Shown here: positions 15,712 to 21,919 of the stretch, piece after piece
Layout of the letters: each line of letters opens with the position of its first letter
How positions within the stretch are numbered: position 1 is the first letter of the stretch
From: an uncultured Phycisphaerales bacterium
GTDB lineage: Bacteria; Planctomycetota; Phycisphaerae; Sedimentisphaerales; Anaerobacaceae
Assembly: GCA_937927975.1 (NCBI GenBank)
Contig: CALEZT010000255.1
Span: 1-21,919 of the forward strand
DNA length: 21,919 bases
Direction of reading: 5' to 3'
Notes under the pieces: generated by a model
What the model saw: only the letters and a program-made list of their open reading frames with translations
Databases searched by the model: none
Told to the model about the DNA's origin: nothing
Translations under genes and position numbers: made by a program

Positions 15712-17850
15712 CTATGGGGCGACCTCATCGGGTGCCAGTTCGAGACTGACCGGTTTGTTTGATTGCCATTTGATCCAGAGCACCAGGTCGGTTCCATCGA
15801 GGCGGTAGCGGTGTCCCAAGCGGAACGACTTGCCCTGCTGGACGGGCTTGCCGTCGATCTTCAGGGTTGCGCCGGTGTCTCCCCAGTTCATTATGACCAT
15901 CGGAACGTTATAGACGGGAGATTCCGGACCCGCTGCCAGGCGGCAATGGAGGACCGAGGCGGCAGTCGGGTCGGCACAGTCAATCCGATAGGCGCGCTCG
16001 CCCCGATCATAGCCGGCGCTGGTATACCCTTGACCGTGCACGTTCATTTCCGGAGCCCGAGACCAGCTTCTGGCGAGGGTCACCAGGTCCGCAATCGGTT
16101 TGTCCGTCATGCCATAGAGGGCGTTCCACCACGAGCGACCGTCTTGCTCGTGTATGGGCGGCGCGGACATCGGACAACCCAGGAAATGGGTGGGGCGGTC
16201 CGCCGCCTGAACGGCTCTGCCGTCGCATCGCATCTGGCCCACCGGCCAGTGGTTGCATCCGCTCGGCGCCGACAGGCCTCCCGGTTCGAGACAGAGATCC
16301 GTGACGTAGTGCATCTTGCTGCCGGGCTCGAAGATGCTGAACGGCTTGAAGTCGGAGCGGAAGTTGAACATCTGGATGGTGAGATCCTTGGGGATCGGCT
16401 TGTCGTTCTTCTTCGGGAGGAAACGCCAGTGGTTCTCGGCGCGCTTGGCCGAGGGATCGGGTACGAACGAAAGCGTCTGGGTATGTCCCTCGAGGTTCGC
16501 CACAAAGAGGTAATCCATGTTGATCACGTCCGCCTGGAGCTGGCCGGGACCGGTCAGGGGGAGCGACTCCTGAAGCTCGTGGGGACGGCCGAGGGTGTCG
16601 GTATCCCAAATGACCTTGCGCACGCCCATGACGTCGGGATAGAGGAAGTAGTACTCATCCACCCAGCAGGCGCGTCCTGTCTTGGGGTCCTCCCGCCAGA
16701 GATGGTTGTGCGAGCTCACCAGCGCGTACCGCCAGTGCACCACCGTCCGTGCGTCATGACTCTCGATGATCCGCACGTGGGAGTATCGACAGCGATAGTC
16801 CTGCATGTGCTCAAAGCACCCTTCGGTGTCATTGCTCCCGACGCCCCAGGCTTCGACGCTCTGGTCGGCCATCCAGAGTCCCGGTTCCGCGACCCAGGCC
16901 GGCGAATACCGGGTGCCGCGCCAGAAGACGACGCGTGCGGAGGATTCATCAAAGCGTACGAGCACGTCAGGGTCGGGACCGACGGCCCAGAGGTCGTCCC
17001 ACTCATCGTAATACTTCAGGTGGCAGTAGTAGGCGCCAAACCGTCCCGGGCCTTTGGGACCGGCCGGCAGAATCCTGGGCTGGAGGTCCGGCTCGGGCAG
17101 GGGGAGGCCGGCTTTGAATTGCGCCTCCACCTCCGACGCGGTCATCGCTCTATCATAGAGCTTGATTTCGTCCAGGATGCCGTCGAGGGAGAACCAGCCG
17201 GCAAGGGTTCCGTGCTCGCGATGGATATTCGACGGCTTGGTCGCCTCGTAGTTCATCCCGATGCGGAGATCGCTGCCTTCGGCGTACTGCGGCGCGCCTG
17301 TCAAGGCCAGTGTGGAGTCCAGCTTGCCGTTGACATAGACACAGAGGCCTTTGCTCTCTTCGTAGACGCCCGCGACATGCACCCATTGGCGCAGAGGAAT
17401 CGCAAAATCGCGGGACGTGCAACTCTGCCACGCGCCGCCGACGGACATCTCGATGCGGACCTGACCACGCGGCCCCACCGTCAAACTGAACCCATGTTCA
17501 TTCTGCTTTCTTTGGGTGATGATGGGACACCAGTTCCAGGGATAGGCCCCAAGAGCGATCCATGCGCTGGCCGTGAGGCTGCCTTTGAGCCGGGGCGCCT
17601 GGCTTGACTGGCGGATGATGCACGTGGCGTAACCGTCCAGTTTCAAGGCCGAACCGACGATGCCGCGTGATTGCTTGTAGGTGCCCTCGATCGCATCGAT
17701 GATGCCGCTGACGGTATCCTGGGCGATCTCCCGGCCACTGTTGTCGAAGCTCCACTGTGCTGTCAAACCCGGTTCAACAGCAGCCAAGGATGCTGCGGAG
17801 GACAAACAAGCCGTCACGAACACGATCAGACTGCTGTATCCAGTTTCCAC
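15712..17850 (-). CDS. Secreted LamG-domain protein with a large unrecognised C-terminal domain
   Basis: The start is GTG 17850, supported by AAAGGA at 7 nt; 712 residues follow. Residues 1-24 are a signal peptide. Residues about 28-250 form a LamG/concanavalin-like domain (LTAQWSFDN, LKGSLTASAWIAL, QWVHVAGVYEESKGLCVYVNG, LDGILDEIKLYDRAMTASEV), usually carbohydrate-binding. Residues about 285-700 are unlike any family I can name firmly. They are rich in Trp, Tyr, His and Arg (VVFWRGTRYSPAWVAEPGLW, CRYSHVRIIESHDARTVVHW, WVDEYYFLYPDVMGVRKV, CNHWPVGQMRCDG, RSWWNALYGMTDK). Such residues fit a catalytic carbohydrate-active domain. A polysaccharide lyase is one possibility, since related proteins sit in algal-polysaccharide loci, but this is conjecture. 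It has its own copy of the locus promoter module (copy D). Confidence 0.75.
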   Translation of the reverse strand: METGYSSLIVFVTACLSSAASLAAVEPGLTAQWSFDNSGREIAQDTVSGIIDAIEGTYKQSRGIVGSALKLDGYATCIIRQSSQAPRLKGSLTASAWIALGAYPWNWCPIITQRKQNEHGFSLTVGPRGQVRIEMSVGGAWQSCTSRDFAIPLRQWVHVAGVYEESKGLCVYVNGKLDSTLALTGAPQYAEGSDLRIGMNYEATKPSNIHREHGTLAGWFSLDGILDEIKLYDRAMTASEVEAQFKAGLPLPEPDLQPRILPAGPKGPGRFGAYYCHLKYYDEWDDLWAVGPDPDVLVRFDESSARVVFWRGTRYSPAWVAEPGLWMADQSVEAWGVGSNDTEGCFEHMQDYRCRYSHVRIIESHDARTVVHWRYALVSSHNHLWREDPKTGRACWVDEYYFLYPDVMGVRKVIWDTDTLGRPHELQESLPLTGPGQLQADVINMDYLFVANLEGHTQTLSFVPDPSAKRAENHWRFLPKKNDKPIPKDLTIQMFNFRSDFKPFSIFEPGSKMHYVTDLCLEPGGLSAPSGCNHWPVGQMRCDGRAVQAADRPTHFLGCPMSAPPIHEQDGRSWWNALYGMTDKPIADLVTLARSWSRAPEMNVHGQGYTSAGYDRGERAYRIDCADPTAASVLHCRLAAGPESPVYNVPMVIMNWGDTGATLKIDGKPVQQGKSFRLGHRYRLDGTDLVLWIKWQSNKPVSLELAPDEVAP

Positions 17851-17935
17851 GCTGCGGTCCTTTCTTCATTGTGGGCGGCCGCCATCGGGCGAGTGACATT
17901 CGTTCCCGTGGGATGATCGACTCCACAGAAGTCCG

Positions 17936-17995
17936 ATTCTACTGCTGGATTACGCGGGCGGAATGCCAAAATGGGCGGCGACGCTTCCATTTTGG
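17936..17995 (-). promoter_or_regulatory. Locus promoter module, copy D (upstream of the LamG gene)
   Basis: On the minus strand the boxes are CCAAAATGG and CCATTTTGG, a perfect 9-bp inverted repeat separated by the 12-bp spacer AAGCGTCGCCGC (core 17995-17966). After 24 bp comes TAGAAT (17941-17936), a 5-of-6 match to TATAAT. This is the most symmetrical copy and the clearest hint of a dimeric regulator. The predicted leader is about 80 nt to the GTG at 17850. Confidence 0.6.
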
Positions 17996-18114
17996 GTGAA
18001 GCCCGGGCAGCGGCCTGAATGGCGAGTGCGCACAACAGCGGAGGATTCTGCCCTGCCCAAGAGCGGCGCATCGCACCGATCCTGTCGCGAGGATGCGAGT
18101 CGTAGGGGGGCTGC

Positions 18115-18175
18115 TCAAATTAGAACCTTTTTTGCCCAACAGGGCATACGGCTGGGCCGGGTTCGTATGTATCAT
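18115..18175 (+). promoter_or_regulatory. Locus promoter module, copy C (upstream of the pseudopilin operon)
   Basis: The boxes are TCAAATTAG (18115-18123) and CCAACAGGG (18136-18144), separated by AACCTTTTTTGC. Exactly 25 bp later is TATCAT (18170-18175), 5 of 6 to TATAAT. The first box is the weakest of the four copies. It shares one intergenic region with copy D, pointing the other way. The stretch between them, 17996-18114, shows nothing clear. Confidence 0.5.
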
Positions 18176-18182
18176 GAAAACT

Positions 18183-18210
18183 CAGAGAATGCTATTTGAG
18201 AGATTCTCTG
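18183..18210 (+). promoter_or_regulatory. Stem-loop at the predicted 5' end of the pseudopilin transcript
   Basis: CAGAGAAT (18183-18190) and ATTCTCTG (18203-18210) form a perfect 8-bp inverted repeat around a 12-nt loop. It starts almost exactly where copy C would start transcription (about 18182), so it may be a 5' mRNA hairpin protecting or regulating the transcript. A protein-binding site is the alternative. Confidence 0.42.
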
Positions 18211-18253
18211 GCAATCGTGTGGTCGCCAGCCGTCCAATGGGAGGATCGCAGTC

Positions 18254-19120
18254 ATGGCAACTGTGAAAGCGGAAGTCGAACGTCCCACGACGCATTGCGA
18301 TTTGAGAGCAGGTCCGTGCTTGGAGGGGCCTGATCGCAGGCCGAACAGCCGAACTGCCAGCTCCAGAGGAACGCGGGCTTTCACGCTCATCGAGCTGCTG
18401 GTCGTGATTGCCGTGATTGCCGTATTGATGGCGATCCTGATGCCGGCGCTCCAACGGGCCAGGGAACAAGGCAAGCGGGCCTCCTGTCTGAGCAATGTGA
18501 AGCAACTCCTGCTTGCCTGGACGATGTACGCTGACGATTTCGACGGGAAGATCGTGAATGGATCTGCCAGTTGGAATGCAGGGGGAGAGAACCCCTGGAC
18601 GTGGATACCGCCGCGCGACACGTCTCCAGAGGAAGCCCGCAAGACCTTCGAAAGAGGCGCCCTATACAAGTACTGTTCTACACCCCAGATCTTCAAGTGC
18701 CCCACGGGCATCCCGGGCGAATGGGCCACTTACGCCATTGTGGACGCCATGAATGGTCACGCCTGGGGCGGTGGGCTTCCCAAGGGTGTGTGGGTCAAGC
18801 GTCGCGACGACATTCGCCATCCGAGCCGGCGCATCGTATTCATAGATGAAGGCCGCCTGAGTTTTGGCAGTTGGACCGTGTATTACAATGAGGAACGGTG
18901 GTGGGATCCTGTTCCGCTCCGGCACGGCAAAGGAACCACCTTTTCCTTTGCGGACGGGCATGCCGAAGACCGCCGATGGCTGGACACGCGTACTATCGAA
19001 ATGGCCGAACGTACCTGGAAGACCGACCCGGTCACAGGTTTCCAGGAGGAGCATCCGAACAATGAGGACCTGCGTTGGGTCCAGCGGGGCGTGTGGGGGA
19101 AGTTGGGCTATGAGCCCTGA
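18254..19120 (+). CDS. Type II secretion-like pseudopilin with H-X9-DG tail
   Basis: The 288-residue protein starts at ATG 18254 behind GGGAGG. Residues 43-72 form the class III prepilin segment [20 protein letters not shown] followed by [10 protein letters not shown], with the conserved Glu at position +5 (Glu47). The expected cleavage is before Phe43, but position -1 is Ala instead of the usual Gly. The leader is unusually long (42 residues) and polar. Near the C-terminus His224 and Asp234-Gly235 make the H-X9-DG motif ([13 protein letters not shown]) of the large planctomycete pseudopilin families. Such proteins exist in many copies per genome, and their precise role (surface fibres, secretion or glycan capture) is unsettled. 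It heads the unit encoding a small ORF and a GH95-like enzyme, so it may serve that glycan system. Confidence 0.85.
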   Translation: MATVKAEVERPTTHCDLRAGPCLEGPDRRPNSRTASSRGTRAFTLIELLVVIAVIAVLMAILMPALQRAREQGKRASCLSNVKQLLLAWTMYADDFDGKIVNGSASWNAGGENPWTWIPPRDTSPEEARKTFERGALYKYCSTPQIFKCPTGIPGEWATYAIVDAMNGHAWGGGLPKGVWVKRRDDIRHPSRRIVFIDEGRLSFGSWTVYYNEERWWDPVPLRHGKGTTFSFADGHAEDRRWLDTRTIEMAERTWKTDPVTGFQEEHPNNEDLRWVQRGVWGKLGYEP

Positions 19121-19214
19121 TGCAAGGGCGTCGTTGCGTCTTTCCGCGGCAACCTGAGGAGGTCAGACCGGGTGCGGCGCCGGCATTGAGGCTTGGTCCG
19201 AAGGAGTGTTTTGC

Positions 19215-19352
19215 ATGAAGGCGATTGTGCCGATTCTGTCCACGCCAGAGATCTCGCCGGGCACGATCATCGACAGTCTGATCCTCGATACGGCAAGCAG
19301 GAACGCCGCCGGCTATTGGGCGGACATCCACGTGATTGTTGACCTGCCATGA
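19215..19352 (+). CDS. 45-residue small ORF translationally coupled to the GH95-like gene
   Basis: ATG 19215 has an excellent ribosome binding site (AAGGAG, 8 nt spacing). The stop TGA (19350-19352) overlaps the ATG of the next gene (ATGA), the hallmark of translational coupling. The peptide begins MKAIVPILSTPEISPGTIID and ends ADIHVIVDLP. It alternates hydrophobic residues like beta strands and has no signal peptide, Cys or membrane segment. No family is recognised. It may be a real small protein, a leader that sets translation of the hydrolase, or the C-terminal strands of an eroded gene. Confidence 0.55.
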   Translation: MKAIVPILSTPEISPGTIIDSLILDTASRNAAGYWADIHVIVDLP

Positions 19353-21604
19353 AGAACAGACCCTTTCTCAAGAAGCTGAGCGTTATGCTCATTGTTCTCC
19401 TGGTCGCAGGCAGAACATCGGCTACAAGCCTCCGCGTACCCGAGACGCCGGTCGATTGGCCGGCGTTCATGCAACAGCACGACATGGTCTTTGACGATCT
19501 GCCGCGTGACTGGACGGAGGCTCCCCATTTCGGGAACGCCATGGTCGGGTCCATGCTGTACCGCGCAGACAACACCGTTCGGCTTCAGGTCTTTCGGGCC
19601 GATGTCCACGATCATCGGGACGATTCCCACGGCTGGACGGCCTACAGCCGACCTCGCCTCGTGATTGGCTACTTTTCGCTGCATCCCATCGGCCAACTCA
19701 CGGGGTGCAATTGGCGGAAGGACTTGTGGAACGCGGAGTTGACCGGCGCCATTACGACGGACCGGGGAGAGATACGGATTCGCCATTTCGTCCATGCGGA
19801 GGACATGGCGATCACGACGGAATTGATACCATCTGCCGGCGAGGCGGATTGCCGCTGGACGTGGCATCCGGCGCCTGCCCGAACGACGCGAGGGGGCTAC
19901 CCGACCGACGAGGCTGGAATCGAACACTTCGCGAAAGGATACGGCGAGCATTATGCCCGGAGCCTGAAGGTCTACGTGCCCAACCCCGAGGGCCGTCAGG
20001 AAGAGCGAGGCGAGATTTCGGTATGGTCGCAGGACTTCCTCGTCGGGGGACAGTATGCGACTGCTTGGTGTGAACGGGTCGAGGGACAGACGCGCACGCA
20101 CATCGCCAGCATCGCCCACAGCTACCCGGAATCAACAGCCGCAAGAATCGCGGTTTCCGATGTTCGACGTTTTGCCGAAGCGGATCGCTCGCAGTGGGTA
20201 GAGGCTCACCGAACATGGTGGCACAGCTACTATCCCAAGAGCTTCGTTACGATTCCCGACAAGAGGTTGGAGTCTCTGTACTGGCAAACGATCTACCGCT
20301 TCGGCTGCACCTCCCGAGCGGAGCGGTGCATGGTGGATACCGCGGGCATTTGGTTCCAGGGCGGGTCGTGGCCGTACTTCACCGCCGACTGGAACATCCA
20401 GGCAGCCCATTGGCCGGTCTACACGGCCAATCGGCTGGAGCAGGGACAGGCGCTGGTGGACCGGCTTCACGACCGGCGGGACGAACTGATCCTGGCGGTG
20501 CGGCCGGTGGCTTGGCAGGAGGATTCGGCCTATCTGCCCCTGGCTGTGGCCTGGGATATGCGAGGAAGCCGCGATGGGGATATGCGATATTTCGATTTGG
20601 TCGGCAATCTTCCCTGGGCCATGCACAACGTGTGGATGCAGTATCGCTACTCCATGGACGAGGGAATGTTGCGTGAGAGGGTGTATCCACTGTTGCGGCG
20701 CAGCATGAACCTGTACCTGCGCATGGTTGAGCAAGGGGAGGATGGGAAGCTCCATCTGCTGCCGACCTTCTCGCCGGAGACGGGCGCCTTCCAAGACTGC
20801 AACTTCGATCTGGCTCTGTTCAAATGGGGATGCCACACGCTGCTGAAGGCGTGCAAGCGCCTGGCAATTGACGATCCGCTCATTCCCCGCTGGAAGGACG
20901 TGCTCGAGCGTCTGCCCGACTACCCCGCCGACGAATACGGATTCAGACGCGGCCGTGATGCATCGTCCAGCAAGAACCACCAGCATCTCTCCAACCTGCT
21001 GATGATCTACCCGCTCTACCTGGTCAACATCGAGCAGGAGGGCACAGCGAACGTGCTGGAACGGTCTCTTGAACGCGCCCGCGCAACGGCCGGACCGGGG
21101 CAGCGGCAAGCTATGGTGCAGGCCCACGCCGGACCCATTGCGACGGCTTTGGGACGGGGCGATGAGGCGCTGGAGAGCTTGAAGCTACTGCAGGGCGACC
21201 TCTACCCCAACGGCCTGTGGTATGAGAGTCCCTGCATCGAGTCCACGCTGGCCGTCGCCAACATCATCCAGGAAATGCTGATTCAGAGTTGGAGCGACCC
21301 GACGAGCGGGAACTCAGGGCCGATACGCATCTTTCCCGCGATGCCCTCCTCGTGGAAAGACGTGGGATTCCATAACTTGCGAGCAGAGGGCGCTTTCCTC
21401 GTTTCCGCCAAACGCGTAAATGGTCAGACCTCATGGGTACGTATCAAGAGCCTCGCGGGAGAGCCTTGCCGGGTGAAGCCGGGCTTTCACGGCCAGGTCC
21501 GTGTCCAAAGCGACCGTCCGTTTGACCTTACGGAAACGTCACCCGGAGTGTATGAAATCGATTTGCGCAGGGGCGAGGAAATGACGCTTTACTCACCGGG
21601 TTGA
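19349..21604 (+). CDS. GH95-like (alpha/alpha)6-barrel glycoside hydrolase, secreted
   Basis: The 751-residue protein starts at ATG 19349, overlapping the stop of the small ORF. Residues 1-25 are a signal peptide. An N-terminal beta-sandwich (FGNAMVGSMLYR at 61-72) precedes a helical barrel. Landmarks align with the GH95 enzyme at 2735-5098: ADWNIQAAHWP (346-356) matches the D-x-N-x-Q segment, LLPTFSPETG (470-479) supplies the probable general acid Glu477, KNHQHLSNLLMIYPL (542-556) is a family block, and Glu631 sits where the other enzyme has its conserved Asp701. The C-terminus is a beta domain. It belongs to the GH95 clan broadly but is divergent, so alpha-L-fucosidase activity should not be assumed. 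It is related to the broken gene at 353-1535. Confidence 0.8.
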   Translation: MKNRPFLKKLSVMLIVLLVAGRTSATSLRVPETPVDWPAFMQQHDMVFDDLPRDWTEAPHFGNAMVGSMLYRADNTVRLQVFRADVHDHRDDSHGWTAYSRPRLVIGYFSLHPIGQLTGCNWRKDLWNAELTGAITTDRGEIRIRHFVHAEDMAITTELIPSAGEADCRWTWHPAPARTTRGGYPTDEAGIEHFAKGYGEHYARSLKVYVPNPEGRQEERGEISVWSQDFLVGGQYATAWCERVEGQTRTHIASIAHSYPESTAARIAVSDVRRFAEADRSQWVEAHRTWWHSYYPKSFVTIPDKRLESLYWQTIYRFGCTSRAERCMVDTAGIWFQGGSWPYFTADWNIQAAHWPVYTANRLEQGQALVDRLHDRRDELILAVRPVAWQEDSAYLPLAVAWDMRGSRDGDMRYFDLVGNLPWAMHNVWMQYRYSMDEGMLRERVYPLLRRSMNLYLRMVEQGEDGKLHLLPTFSPETGAFQDCNFDLALFKWGCHTLLKACKRLAIDDPLIPRWKDVLERLPDYPADEYGFRRGRDASSSKNHQHLSNLLMIYPLYLVNIEQEGTANVLERSLERARATAGPGQRQAMVQAHAGPIATALGRGDEALESLKLLQGDLYPNGLWYESPCIESTLAVANIIQEMLIQSWSDPTSGNSGPIRIFPAMPSSWKDVGFHNLRAEGAFLVSAKRVNGQTSWVRIKSLAGEPCRVKPGFHGQVRVQSDRPFDLTETSPGVYEIDLRRGEEMTLYSPG

Positions 21605-21667
21605 GAGGCAGGACGCATGATCTCTCGCCGGGGCACTCGAAAATGCAGGATCGATGCAAGATGCCTA

Positions 21668-21702
21668 TTGAAACTGGTGTCCGAGATGTGATATTGTACA
21701 CA
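21668..21702 (+). promoter_or_regulatory. Candidate promoter with overlapping CRP-like dyad
   Basis: TTGAAA (21668-21673) and TATTGT (21692-21697) are 18 bp apart. The -10 is embedded in TGTGA-TATTGT-ACACA (21687-21702), which matches TGTGA-N6-TCACA at 9 of 10 positions. A CRP-family protein binding here would overlap the -10 and might repress. The gene starts 78 bp downstream. Confidence 0.38.
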
Positions 21703-21780
21703 GAATAATTTACAGAAGTCCCGGCTCTGGCGCGGAATGGGAAATGTCGGGTAAACCCACATAGCTCGTGGAGGTCTCGC

Positions 21781-21919
21781 ATGTCGAAGAAAAGAACTCT
21801 TCTCCTGATCGTTTTCTGCTTCACTCTTACGGTCGCGTTGTCCCTGGCGCCCGCGGTGGCCGCTCCCGGTCAGATTCAGAACGGGGAGATGGCCGGCTAT
21901 CTGCTGATTCCACATGAGA
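21781..21919 (+). CDS. Secreted protein of unknown function, partial (N-terminal 46 residues)
   Basis: ATG 21781 has a strong ribosome binding site (GGAGGT, 5 nt spacing). The first 27 residues are a signal peptide (KKRTLLLIVFCFTLTVALSL, then APAVAA). The mature start reads APGQIQNGEMAGYLLIPHE before the window ends. I associate a start of the kind NGE-AGYLLIPHE with a large uncharacterised secreted family in PVC bacteria, but this is memory of a pattern and not a domain call. It may be co-regulated with the GH95-like gene, from which it is 176 bp away. Confidence 0.78.
   Translation, partial: MSKKRTLLLIVFCFTLTVALSLAPAVAAPGQIQNGEMAGYLLIPHE

Noticed and set aside
15763..17607. Plus-strand open frame of 614 codons opposite the LamG gene
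   Set aside because: Antisense shadow. The LamG and signal-peptide features are on the minus strand, and the plus product is Arg/Gly/Val-rich without recognisable motifs.

Overview
The window is a GC-rich, gene-dense polysaccharide-degradation locus. It most resembles Planctomycetota, possibly Phycisphaerae or Sedimentisphaerales; related PVC-superphylum groups cannot be excluded. The indicators are Tat-signal sulfatases and a Tat-signal Gfo/Idh oxidoreductase, a pseudopilin with an H-X9-DG tail, GH95 and GH106 enzymes, a URO-D-like protein, and short transcription units on alternating strands. No tRNA, rRNA, CRISPR array, transposase or phage gene was seen.

Layout. Positions 1-5098 (minus) form one block: a GH95 alpha-L-fucosidase-type enzyme, a SASA-family acetylesterase, a GH95-like gene broken by two internal deletions, and the start of a Tat-signal Gfo/Idh oxidoreductase that runs off the left edge. 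Upstream, 5180-5529 (minus) is the frameshifted C-terminal remnant of another large secreted protein. Positions 5831-6059 hold an imperfect palindromic element with 21-nt terminal inverted repeats. Positions 6302-12027 (plus) encode a GDP-mannose 3,5-epimerase-like enzyme, a URO-D-superfamily protein and a GH106 alpha-L-rhamnosidase-type enzyme. Two divergent formylglycine sulfatases follow (12203-13675 minus, 14162-15559 plus). Next is a LamG-domain secreted protein with a large unrecognised domain (15712-17850 minus). A divergent plus unit then encodes a pseudopilin, a 45-residue small ORF and a GH95-like hydrolase (18254-21604), and a new secreted protein begins at 21781.

Function. Rhamnosidase, fucosidase/L-galactosidase-type enzymes, two sulfatases and an acetylesterase together suggest attack on a sulfated, possibly acetylated polymer containing 6-deoxy-L-hexoses or L-galactose, such as a ulvan-like or fucoidan-like glycan. 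That is inference. The LamG protein is a candidate for an uncharacterised lyase or hydrolase.

Main discovery. Four intergenic regions carry the same gap-free 30-bp module: CCAAAAnGG-like box, 12 bp beginning AA and ending C, then a CCAATwTGG-like box. Each points toward the next gene. A -10-like hexamer follows 25 bp later in three copies and 24 bp later in the fourth. The copies precede the epimerase operon, one sulfatase, the LamG gene and the pseudopilin/GH95-like operon. This looks like an activator-dependent promoter architecture tying the locus into one regulon. A second theme is gene erosion: two genes show internal deletions that kept both flanks, and several short protein-like tails lie between intact genes.
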